Shown piece by piece: positions 1 to 10,690 of a stretch of DNA of 64,000 nt. A program made the translations under genes and the position numbers. The notes beneath the pieces are model-generated. The model worked only from the letters and a program-made list of their open reading frames with translations, was not told where the DNA came from and did no database searches. Origin of the DNA: Amblyomma americanum (Eukaryota > Arthropoda > Arachnida > Ixodida > Ixodidae); the NCBI RefSeq assembly GCF_052857255.1, contig NW_027526500.1:806001-870000 (forward strand). The letters are read 5' to 3'. Every line of letters begins with the position of its first letter. The first letter of the stretch is position 1.

Positions 1-1430
1 AAAACAGCTTGTTTCGTTGTATTAAGCAAGAATACATGCTTTTCGCGCTGTTATAAGAGAAAAAGTTTTGACGAGTATCACGTGGATACTTGTAAAACCG
101 ATGTGTTGTGATTTAGCTCGTTTCGGTCTAAAGCAGCTTGTTTCGCTGTATTAAGCAAGAATACATGCTTTTCGCGCAGTTATAAGAGAAAAAGTTTTGA
201 CGAGTATCACGTGGAACACTTGTAATACCGATGTGTTGTGATTTAGCTCGTTTCGGTTTAAAACAGCTTGTTTCGCTGTATTAAGCAAGAATACATGCTT
301 TTCGCGCAGTTATAAGAGAAAAAGTTTTGACGCGTATCAGAGGAACACTTGTAAAACCGATGTGTTCAGATTTAGCTCGTTTCGGTCTGAAACAGCTTGT
401 TTCGTTGTATTAGGCACGAATACATGCTTTTCGCGCAGTAATAAGAGAAAAAGTTTAGACGCGTATCAGAGGAACACTTGTAAAACCGATGTGTTGTGAT
501 TTAGCTCGTTTCGGTGTAAAACAGCTTGTTTCGTAGTATTAAGCAAGAATACATGCTTTTCGCGCAGTTATAAGAGAAAAAGTTTTGACGCGTATTAGAG
601 GAACACTTGTAAAACCTTTGTGTTGTGATTTAGCTCGTTTCGGTCTAAAACAGCTTGTTTCGCTGTATTAAGCAAGAATATATGCTTTTCGCGCAGTTAT
701 AAGAGAAAAAGTTTTGACGCGTGTCACAGGGACACTTGTAAAACCGATGTGTTCAGATTTAGCTCGTTTCGGTCTAAAACAACTTGTTTCGTTGTATTAA
801 GCACGAATACATGCTTTACGCGCAGTTATAGAAGAAAAAGTTTTGACGCCTATTAGAGAGACACTTGTAAAACCGATGTGTTATGATTTAGCTCGATTCG
901 GTCTAAAACAGCTTGTTTCGTTGTATTAAGCAAGAATACATGCTTTTCGCGCAGTTATAAGAGAGAAAGTTTTGACGAGTATCACGTGGATACTTGTAAA
1001 ACTGATGCGTTCAGATTTAGCTCGTTTTGGTCTAAAACAGCTTGTTTCGTTGTATTAAGCAAGAATACATGCTTTACGCGCAGTTATAGAAGAAAAAGTT
1101 TTGACGCGTATCAGAGACACTTGTAAAACCGATGTGTTGTGATTTAGCTCGTTTCGGTCTAAAACAGCTTGTTTCGTTGTATTAAGCAAGAATACATGCT
1201 TTTCGCGCAGTTATAAGTGAAAAAGTTTTGAGTATTACGTGGATACTTGTAAAACCGATGTGTTCAGATTTAGCTCGTTTCGGTCTAAAACAGCTTGTTT
1301 CGTTGTATTAAGCACGAATACATGCTTTTCGCGCAGTTATAAAAGAAAAAGTTTTGACGAGTATCACGTGGAACACTTGTAATACCGATGTGTTGTGATT
1401 TAGCTCGTTTCGGTCTAAAACAGCTTGTTT
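1..1430 (+). repeat. Heterogeneous satellite segment at the left edge
   Basis: About eleven monomers with mixed subtypes and no large internal duplication. It includes rarer variants: CTGAAACAGC with GTATTAGGCACG near 389-420, GGTGTAAAACAGC with TTTCGTAGTATT near 514-540, and a CCTTTGTGTTGTG monomer near 616. The same run of variants appears in similar order at about 55.02-55.85 kb, so these are distant copies of one block. No gene or unique DNA is present. Confidence 0.85.
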
Positions 1431-4205
1431 CGCTGTATTAAGCAAGAATACATGCTTTTCGCGCAGTTATAAGAGAAAAAGTTTTGACGAGTATCACGTG
1501 GAACACTTGTAGTACCGATGTGTTGTGATTTAACTCGTTTCGGTCTAAAACAACTTGATTCGCTGTATTAAGCAAGAATACATGCTTTTCGCGCCGTTAT
1601 AAGAGAAAAAGTGTTGACGCGTATCAGAGGAACACTTGTAAAACCGATGTGTTGTGATTTAGCTCGTTTCGGTCTAAAACAGCTTGTTTCGCTGTATTAA
1701 GCAAGAATACATGCTTTTCGTGCAGTTATAAGAGAAAAAGTTTTGACGCGTATCAGAGGAACACTTGTAAAACCGATGTGTTGTGATTTAGCTCGTTTCG
1801 GTCTAAAACAGCTTGTTTCGCTGTATTAAGCAAGAATACATGCTTTTCGCGCAGTTATAAGAGAAAAAGTTTTGACGCGTATCAGAGGAACACTTGTAAA
1901 ACCGATGTGTTCAGATTTAGCTCGTTTCGGTCTAAAACAGCTTGTTTCGTTGTATTAAGCAAGAATACATGCTTTTCGCGCGGTTATAAGAGAAAAAGTT
2001 GACGAGTATCACGTGGATACTTGTAAAACCGATGTGTTCAGATTTAGCTCGTTTCGGTCTAAAACAGCTTGTTTCGTTGTATTAAGCACGAATACATGCT
2101 TTACGCGCAGTTATAAGAGAAAAAGTTTTGACGAGTATCACGTGGATACTTGTAAAACCGAAGTGTTCAGATTTAGCTCGTTTCGGTCTAAAACAACTTG
2201 TTTCGTTGTATTAAGCACGAATACATGCTTTTCGCGCAGTTATAAGAAAAAACGTTTTGACGAGTATCACGTGGAACACTTGTAATACCGATGTGTTGTG
2301 ATTTAGCTCGTTTCGGTCTAAAACAGCTTGTTTCGCTGTATTAAGCAAGAATACATGCTTTTCGCGCAGTTATAAGAGAAAAAGTTTTGACGCGTATCAG
2401 AGGAACACTTGTAAAACCGATGTGTTGTGATTTAGCTCATTTCGGTCTAAAACAACTTGTTTCGTTGTATTAAGCAAGAATACATGCTTTTCGCGCAGTT
2501 ATAAGAAAAAAACTTTTTACGCGTGTCACAGGGACACTTGTAAAACCGATGTGTTCAGATTTAGCTCGTTTCGGTCTAAAACAGCTTGTTTCGTTGCATT
2601 AAGCACGAATACATGCTTTTCGCGCAGTTATAAGAGAAAAAGTTTTGACGAGTATCACGTGGAACACTTGTAATACCGATGTGTTGTGATTTGGCTCGTT
2701 TCGGTCTAAAACAGCTTGTTTCGTTGTATTAAGCAAGAATACATGCTTTTCGCGCAGTTATAAGAGAAAAAGTTTTGACGCGTATCAGAGGAACACTTGT
2801 AAAACCGATGTGTTCAGATTTAACTCTTTTCGGACTAAAACAGCTTGTTTCGTTGTATTAAGCACGAATACATGCTTTTCGCGCAGTTATAAGGGAAAAA
2901 GTTTTGACGCGTATCACATGGACACTTGGAAAACCGATGTGTTTAGATTTAGCTCGTTTTGGTCTAAAACAGCTTGTTTCGCTGTATTAAGCACGAATAC
3001 ATGCTTTTCGCGCAGTTATAAGAGAAAAAGTTTAGACGCGTATCAGAGGAACAATTGTAAAACCGATGTGTTGTGATTTAGCTCGTTTCGGTCTAAAACA
3101 GCTTGTTTCGCTGTATTAAGCAGAACTACATGCTTTTCGCGCAGTGATAAGAGAAAAAGCTTTAAAGGCGTGTCACAGAGACACTTGTAAAACCGATGTG
3201 TTCAGATTTACCTCGTTTCGGTCTAAAACAGCTTGTTTCGTTGGACTAAGCACGAATACATGCTTTTCGCGCAGCTATAAGAGAAAAAAAGAGTTGATGC
3301 GTATCAGATTAACACTTGTAAAACCGATGTGTTGTGATTTAGCTCGTTTCGGTCTAAAACAGCTTGTTTCGCTGTATTAAGCAAGAATACATGCTTTTCG
3401 CGCAGTTATAAGAGAAAAAAATTTGACGCGTATCAGAGGAACACTTGTAAAACCGATGTGTTGTGATTTAGCTCGTTTTAGTCTAAAACAGCTTGTTTCG
3501 CTGTATTAAGCAAGAATACATGCTTTTCGCGCAGTTATAAGAGAAAAAGTTTTGACGAGTATCACGTGGAACACTCGTAATACCGATGTGTTGTGATTTA
3601 GCTCGTTTCGGTTTAAAACAGCTTGTTTCGCTGTATTAAGCAAGAATACATGCTTTTCGCGCAGTTATAAGAGAAAAAGTTTTGACGCGTATCAGAGGAA
3701 CACTTGTAAAACCGATGTGTTCAGATTTAGCTCGTTTCGGTCTAAAACAGCTTGTTTCGTTGTATTAAGCACGAATACATGCTTTTCGCGCAGTTATAAC
3801 AGAAAAAGTTTTGACGAGTATTACGTGGAACACTTGTAATACCGATGTGTTGTGATTTAGCTCGTTTAGGTCTAAAACAGCTTGTTTCGCTGTATTAAGC
3901 AAGAATACATACTTTTCGTGCAGTTATAAGAGAAAAAGTTTTGAAGAGTATCACGTGGAACACTTGTAGTACCGATGTGTTGTGATTTAGCTCGTTTCGG
4001 TCTAAAACAACTTGATTCGCTGTATTAAGCAAGAATACATGCTTTTCGCGCAGTTATAAGAGAAAAAGTTTTGACGCGTATCAGAGGAACACTTGTAAAA
4101 CCGATGTGTTCAGATTTAGCTCGTTTCGGTCTGAAACAGCTTGTTTCGTTGTATTAAGCACGAATACATGCTTTTCGCGCAGTTATAGAAGAAAAAGTTT
4201 TGACG
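1430..4205 (+). repeat. Satellite HOR block A, left part
   Basis: About 21 monomers. From about 2,540 to 4,205 the block recurs almost unchanged 8,152 bp downstream, at about 10,690-12,360. The part from about 1,430 to 1,900 also recurs near 10,230-10,690. Five monomers (about 1.90-2.54 kb) that separate them here are missing in the downstream copy. The block contains an AAGCTTTAAAGG marker monomer at 3,157. The open frames at 2.0-3.4 kb come from consecutive GTTCAGA-type monomers, and their translation repeats every 43 residues, so they are not genes. A related block is at 41.4-43.4 kb. Confidence 0.85.
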
Positions 4206-7200
4206 CGTATCAGAGGAACACTTGTAAAACCGATGTGTTGTGATTTAGCTCGTTTAGGTCTAAAACAGCTTGTTTCGTTGTATTAAGCAAGAATACATGC
4301 TTTTCGCGCAGTTATAAGAGAAAAAGTTTTGACGCGTATTAGAGGAACACTTGTAAAACCTTTGTGTTATGATTTAGCTCGTTTCGGTCTAAAACAGCTT
4401 GTTTCGCTGTATTAAGCAAGAATACATGCTTTTCGCGCAGTTATAAGAGAAAAAGTTTTGACGCGTGTCACAGGGACACTTGTAAAACCGATGTGTTCAG
4501 ATTTAGCTCGTTTCGGTCTAAAACAGCTTGTTTCGTTGTATTAAGCACGAATACATGCTTTTCGCGCAGTTATAGCAGAAAAAGTTTTGACGCCTATTAG
4601 AGAGACACTTGTAAAACCGATGTGTTATGATTTAGCTCGTTTCGGTCTAAAACAGCTTGTTTCGTTGTATTAAGCAAGAATACATGCTTTTCGCGCAGTT
4701 ATAAGAGAGAAAGTTTTGACGAGTATCACGTGGATACTTGTAAAACCGATGTGTTCAGATTTAGCTCGTTTTGGTCTAAAACAGCTTGTTTCGTTGTATT
4801 AAGCAAGAATACATGCTTTACGCGCAGTTATAGAAGAAAAAGTTTTGACGCGTATCAGAGAGACACTTGTAAAACCGATGTGTTGTGAATTAGCTCGTTT
4901 CGGTCTAAAACAGCTTGTTTCGTTGTATTAAGCAAGAATACATGCTTTTCGCGCAGTTATAAGAGAAAAAGTTTTGACGAGTATTACGTGGAACACTTGT
5001 AATACCGATGTGTTGTGATTTAGCTCGTTTCGGTCTAAAACAGCTTGTTTCGTTGTATTAAGCACGAATACATGCTTTTCGCGCAGTTATAAGAGAAAAC
5101 GTTTTGACGAGTATCACGTGGAACACTTGTAATACCGATGTGTTGTGATTTAGCTCGTTTCGGTCTAAAACAGCTTGTTTCGCTGTATTAAGCAAGAATA
5201 CATGCTTTTCGCGCAGTTATAAGAGAAAAAGTTTTGACGCGTGTCACAGGGACACTTGTAAAACCGATGTGTTCAGATTTAGCTCGTTTCGGTCTAAAAC
5301 AGCTTGTTTCGCTGTATTAAGCACGAATACATGCTTTTCGCGCAGTTATAAGAGAAAAAGTTTAGACGCGTATCAGAGGAACAATTGTAAAACCGATGTG
5401 TTGTGATTTAGCTCGTTTCGGTCTAAAACAGCTTGTTTCGCTGTATTAAGCAGAAATACATGCTTTTCGCGCAGTGATAAGAGAAAAAGCTTTAAAGGCG
5501 TGTCACAGGGACACTTGTAAAACCGATGTGTTCAGATTTACCTCGTTTCGGTCTAAAACAGCTTGTTTCGTTGGACTAAGCACGAATACATGCTTTTCGC
5601 GCAGCTATAAGAGAAAAAAGAGTTGACGCGTATCAGATTAACACTTGTAAAACCGATGTGTTGTGATTTAGCTCGTTTCGGTCTAAAACAACTTGTTTCG
5701 CTGTATTAAGCAAGAATACATGCTTTTCGCGCAGTTATAAGAGAAAAAAATTTGACGCGTATCAGAGGAACACTTGTAAAACCGATGTGTTCAGATTTAG
5801 CTCGTTTCGGTCTAAAACAGCTTGTTTCGTTGTATTAAGCAAGAATACATGCTTTTCGCGCAGTTATAAGAGAAAAAGTTTTGACGCGTATTAGAGAGAC
5901 ACTTGTAAAACCGATGTGTTGTGATTTAGCTCGTTTCGGTCTAAAAGAGCTTGTTTCGTTGTATTAAGCAAGAATACATGCTTTTCGCGCAGTTAAAAGA
6001 GAAAAAGTTTTGACGAGTATCACGTGGATACTTGTAATACCGATGTGTTGTGATTTAGCTCGTTTCGGTCTAAAACAGCTTGTTTCGCTGTATTAAGCAA
6101 GAATACATGCTTTCCGCGCAGTTATAAAAGAAAAAGTTTTGACCCGTATCAGAGGAACACTTGTAAAACCGATGTGTTGTGATTTAGCTCGTTTAGGTCT
6201 AAAACAGCTTGTTTCGTTGTATTAAGCAAGAATACATGCTTTTCGCGCAGTTATAAGAGAAAAAGTTTTGACGCGTATTAGAGGAACACTTGTAAAACCT
6301 TTGTGTTATGATTTAGCTCGTTTCGGTCTAAAACAGCTTGTTTCGCTGTATTAAGCAAGAATACATGCTTTTCGCGCAGTTATAAGAGAAAAAGTTTTGA
6401 CGCGTGTCACAGGGACACTTGTAAAACCGATGTGTTCAGATTTAGCTCGTTTCGGTCTAAAACAGCTTGTTTCGTTGTATTAAGCACGAATACATGCTTT
6501 TCGCGCAGTTATAGCAGAAAAAGTTTTGACGCCTATTAGAGAGACACTTGTAAAACCGATGTGTTATGATTTAGCTCGTTTCGGTCTAAAACAGCTTGTT
6601 TCGTTGTATTAAGCAAGAATACATGCTTTTCGCGCAGTTATAAGAGAGAAAGTTTTGACGAGTATCACGTGGATACTTGTAAAACCGATGTGTTCAGATT
6701 TAGCTCGTTTTGGTCTAAAACAGCTTGTTTCGTTGTATTAAGCAAGAATACATGCTTTACGCGCAGTTATAGAAGAAAAAGTTTTGACGCGTATCAGAGA
6801 GACACTTGTAAAACCGATGTGTTGTGAATTAGCTCGTTTCGGTCTAAAACAGCTTGTTTCGTTGTATTAAGCAAGAATACATGCTTTTCGCGCAGTTATA
6901 AGAGAAAAAGTTTTGACGAGTATTACGTGGAACACTTGTAATACCGATGTGTTGTGATTTAGCTCGTTTCGGTCTAAAACAGCTTGTTTCGTTGTATTAA
7001 GCACGAATACATGCTTTTCGCGCAGTTATAAGAGAAAACGTTTTGACGAGTATCACGTGGAACACTTGTAATACCGATGTGTTGTGATTTAGCTCGTTTC
7101 GGTCTAAAACAGCTTGTTTCGCTGTATTAAGCAAGAATACATGCTTTTCGCGCAGTTATAAGAGAAAAAGTTTTGACGCGTGTCACAGGGACACTTGTAA

Positions 7201-7976
7201 AACCGATGTGTTCAGATTTAGCTCGTTTCGGTCTAAAACAGCTTGTTTCGCTGTATTAAGCACGAATACATGCTTTTCGCGCAGTTATAAGAGAAAAAGT
7301 TTAGACGCGTATCAGAGGAACAATTGTAAAACCGATGTGTTGTGATTTAGCTCGTTTCGGTCTAAAACAGCTTGTTTCGCTGTATTAAGCAGAAATACAT
7401 GCTTTTCGCGCAGTGATAAGAGAAAAAGCTTTAAAGGCGTGTCACAGGGACACTTGTAAAACCGATGTGTTCAGATTTACCTCGTTTCGGTCTAAAACAG
7501 CTTGTTTCGTTGGACTAAGCACGAATACATGCTTTTCGCGCAGCTATAAGAGAAAAAAGAGTTGACGCGTATCAGATTAACACTTGTAAAACCGATGTGT
7601 TGTGATTTAGCTCGTTTCGGTCTAAAACAGCTTGTTTCGCTGTATTAAGCAAGAATACATGCTTTTCGCGCAGTTATAAGAGAAAAAAATTTGACGCGTA
7701 TCAGAGGAACACTTGTAAAACCGATGTGTTCAGATTTAGCTCGTTTCGGTCTAAAACAGCTTGTTTCGTTGTATTAAGCAAGAATACATGCTTTTCGCGC
7801 AGTTATAAGAGAAAAAGTTTTGACGCGTATTAGAGAGACACTTGTAAAACCGATGTGTTGTGATTTAGCTCGTTTCGGTCTAAAACAGCTTGTTTCGTTG
7901 TATTAAGCAAGAATACATGCTTTTCGCGCAGTTAAAAGAGAAAAAGTTTTGACGAGTATCACGTGGATACTTGTAA
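4206..7976 (+). repeat. 15-monomer tandem duplication, period 1,939 bp
   Basis: 4,206-6,037 and 6,145-7,976 are the same monomer series offset by exactly 1,939 bp. By eye they differ at only a few bases, such as AACAACTTG near 5,690 against AACAGCTTG near 7,629, and AAAGAGC near 5,946 against AAACAGC. Each copy holds one AAGCTTTAAAGG marker (5,487 and 7,426). The left limit is set by GACGC (4,205) against GACCC (6,144), and the right limit by TAATAC (6,038) against TAAAAC (7,977). The block at 12.36-14.25 kb carries this series only once, so the duplication is local and recent. Unequal exchange in register is the simplest cause. Confidence 0.9.
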
Positions 7977-8158
7977 AACCGATGTGTTCAGATTTAGCTC
8001 GTTTCGGTCAAAAACAGCTTGTTTCGTTGTATTAAGCACGAATACATGCTTTTCGCGCAGTTAAAAGAGAAAAAGTTTTGACGAGTATCACGTGGAACAC
8101 TTGTAATACCGATGTGTTGTGATTTAGCTCGTTTCGGTCTAAAACAACTTGATTCGCT

Positions 8159-8282
8159 GTGATCCATGGAAAGTGAGAGTAGCGCAAAACGGGACAAAGG
8201 GACAGAGAAAGACAGACACGTTTTGCGCTACTCTCACTTTCCATGGATCACCGTTACCGACTCGCCCAAGTTTCTACCCTTG
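8159..8282 (+). repeat. Foldback cassette, copy 1 (33-nt perfect inverted arms)
   Basis: Non-satellite insert. The left arm 8,159-8,191 (GTGATCCATGGAAAG... to ...CAAAACG) is the exact reverse complement of the right arm 8,219-8,251. The 27-nt loop 8,192-8,218 has no T and is 23/27 purine. A 31-bp tail (8,252-8,282, starting CGTTACCGACTCGCCC) is unlike the monomer. The satellite stops after TTGATTCGCTG and resumes at TGTTTCGTTGT, so about 11 bp of monomer is imperfectly repeated on both sides. From one TTCG(C/T)TGT to the next is 133 bp, close to one monomer. An ATG in each arm gives the same N-terminus MESESSAKR on both strands, which is an effect of the symmetry and not a gene. It may derive from a MITE-like or foldback transposon, or from break-repair filler. 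I cannot assign a family. Confidence 0.93.
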
Positions 8283-9650
8283 TGTTTCGTTGTATTAAGC
8301 AAGAATACATGCTTTTCGCGCAGTTATAAGAGAAAAAGTTTTGACGCGTATTAGAGAGACACTTGTAAAACCGATGTGTTGTGATTTAGCTCGTTTCGGT
8401 CTAAAACAGCTTGTTTCGTTGTATTAAGCAAGAATACATGCTTTTCGCGCAGTTATAAGAGAAAAAGTTTTGACGCGTATCAGAGGAACACTTGTAAAAC
8501 CGATGTGTTCAGATTTAACTCTTTTCGGACTAAAACAGCTTGTTTCGTTGTATTAAGCACGAATACATGCTTTTCGCGCAGTTATAAGGGAAAAAGTTTT
8601 GACGCGTATCACATGGACACTTGGAAAACCGATGTGTTCAGATTTAGCTCGTTTTGGTCTAAAACAGCTTGTTTCGTTGTATTAAGCACGAATACATGCT
8701 TTTCGCGCAGTTATAAGAGAAAACGTTTTGACGCGTATCAGAGGAACACTTGTAAAACCGATCTGTTGTGATTTAGCTCCTTTCGGTCTAAAACAGCTTG
8801 TTTCGCTGTATTAAGCACGAATACATGCTTTTCGCGCAGTTATAAGAGAAAAAGTTTAGACGCGTATCAGAGGAACAATTGTAAAACCGATGTGTTGTGA
8901 TTTAGCTCGTTTCGGTCTAAAACAGCTTGTTTCGCTGTATTAAGCAGAAATACATGCTTTTCGCGCAGTGATAAGAGAAAAAGCTTTAAAGGCGTGTCAC
9001 AGGGACACTTGTAAAACCGATGTGTTCAGATTTACCTCGTTTCGGTCTAAAACAGCTTGTTTCGTTGGACTAAGCACGAATACATGCTTTTCGCGCAGCT
9101 ATAAGAGAAAAAAAGAGTTGACGCGTATCAGATTAACACTTGTAAAACCGATGTGTTGTGATTTAGCTCGTTTCGGTCTAAAACAGCTTGTTTCGCTGTA
9201 TTAAGCAAGAATACATGCTTTTCGCGCAGTTATAAGAGAAAAAAATTTGACGCGTATCAGAGGAACACTTGTAAAACCGATGTGTTCAGATTTAGCTCGT
9301 TTCGGTCTAAAACAGCTTGTTTCGTTGTATTAAGCAAGAATACATGCTTTTCGCGCAGTTATAACAGAAAAAGTTTTGACGCGTATTAGAGAGATACTTG
9401 TAAAACCGATGTGTTGTGATTTAGCTCGTTTCGGTCTAAAACAGCTTGTTTCGTTGTATTAAGCAAGAATACAAGCTTTTCGCGCAGTTATAAGAGAAAA
9501 AGTTTTGACGAGTATCACGTGGAACACTTGTAATACCGATGTGTTGTGATTTAGCTCGTTTCGGTCTAAAACAACTTGATTCGCTGTATTAAGCAAGAAT
9601 ACATGCTTTTCGCGCAGTTATAAAAGAAAAAGTTTTGACGCTAATCAGAG
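8283..9650 (+). repeat. Satellite HOR block downstream of cassette
   Basis: About eleven monomers that recur, in this order, after the cassettes at 34.25, 48.36 and 52.50 kb, and at 14.28-15.2 kb without a cassette. Diagnostic units are a TTTAACTCTTTTCGGAC monomer, a CACATGGACACTTGG monomer, a TAGCTCCTTTCGG monomer, the AAGCTTTAAAGG marker at 8,981, and a unit with ACAAGCTTTTCG near 9,472. The distance from the previous marker (7,426) is 1,555 bp. The same distance separates the markers around the cassettes at 34.1 kb and 52.4 kb. No gene is present. Confidence 0.85.
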
Positions 9651-10690
9651 GAACACTTGTAAAACCGATGTGTTGTATTTAGCTCATTTCGGTCTAAAAC
9701 AGCTTGTTTCGCTGTATTAAGCAAGAATACATGCTTTTCGCGCAGTTATAAGAGAAAAAGTTTTGACGCGTATCAGAGGAACACTTGTAAAACCGATGTG
9801 TTCAGATTTAGCTCGTTTCGGTCTAAAACAGCTTGTTTCGTTGTATTAAGCAAGAATACATGCTTTTCGCGCAGTTATAAGAGAAAAAGTTTTGACGCGT
9901 ATTAGAGAAACACTTGTAAAACCGATGTGTTGTGATTTAGCTCTTTTCGGTCTAAAACAGCTTGTTTCGTTGTATTAAGCAAGAATACATGCTTTTCGCG
10001 CAGTTATAAGAGAAAAAGTTTTGACGAGTATCACGTGGATACTTGTAAAACCGATGTGTTCAGATTTAGCTCGTTTCGGTCTAAAACAGCTTGTTTCGTT
10101 GTATTAAGCACGAATACATGCTTTTCGCGCAGTTATAACAGAAAAAGTTTTGACGAGTATCACGTGGAACACTTGTAATACCGATGTGTTGTGATTTAGC
10201 TCGTTTCGGTCTAAAACAGCTTGTTTCGCTGTATTAAGCAAGAATACATGCTTTTCGCGCAGTTATAAGAGAAAAAGTTTTGACGAGTATCACGTGGAAC
10301 ACTTGTAGTACCGATGTGTTGTGATTTAACTCGTTTCGGTCTAAAACAACTTGATTCGCTGTATTAAGCAAGAATACATGCTTTTCGCGCCGTTATAAGA
10401 GAAAAAGTTTTGACGCGTATCAGAGGAACACTTGTAAAACCGATGTGTTGTGATTTAGCTCGTTTCGGTCTAAAACAGCTTGTTTCGCTGTATTAAGCAA
10501 GAATACATGCTTTTCGTGCAGTTATAAGAGAAAAAGTTTTGACGCGTATCAGAGGAACACTTGTAAAACCGATGTGTTGTGATTTAGCTCGTTTCGGTCT
10601 AAAACAGCTTGTTTCGCTGTATTAAGCAAGAATACATGCTTTTCGCGCAGTTATAAGAGAAAAAGTTTTGACGCGTATCAGAGGAACACT
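9650..10690 (+). repeat. Connecting satellite segment
   Basis: About eight monomers. Their order (GTATTAGAGAAAC unit, GCTCTTTTCGG unit, GTGGATAC unit, AACAGAAAAAG unit, GTAGTACCG unit) matches about 40.98-41.75 kb and parts of 24.1-24.4 and 27.1-27.77 kb. It therefore looks like a shared HOR module. Nothing other than monomers is seen. Confidence 0.8.

Noticed and set aside
280..310. Short inverted repeat AAGCA...TGCTT in most monomers as a functional hairpin
   Set aside because: The arms are only 5 bp with an 8-bp spacer, and marker monomers break the left arm (AAGCAGAAATAC). Too weak to support structure or function.
2013..3380. Forward open frames of 60-120 codons here and at about thirty other places, with Cys/Ser/Phe-rich 43-residue repeats
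   Set aside because: The monomer is 129 bp (43 codons), so a frame free of stops in one monomer continues into the next. Frames end wherever a GTTGTGA monomer or a 130-bp monomer occurs, many begin at GTG, and the same peptide recurs at every HOR copy. No gene is supported.
8192..8218. Loop plus arms as a rho-independent terminator or riboregulator
   Set aside because: No T-run follows the hairpin, there is no gene upstream, and the setting is a eukaryotic satellite.
7994..8354. Overlapping frames on both strands beginning MESESSAKR
   Set aside because: The shared N-terminus comes from the inverted arms of the foldback cassette. Both frames then run into satellite-derived peptide. The same set recurs at 30.6-31.0, 34.0-34.3 and 52.2-52.6 kb, and in altered form at 48.0-48.3 kb. 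This is symmetry, not coding.
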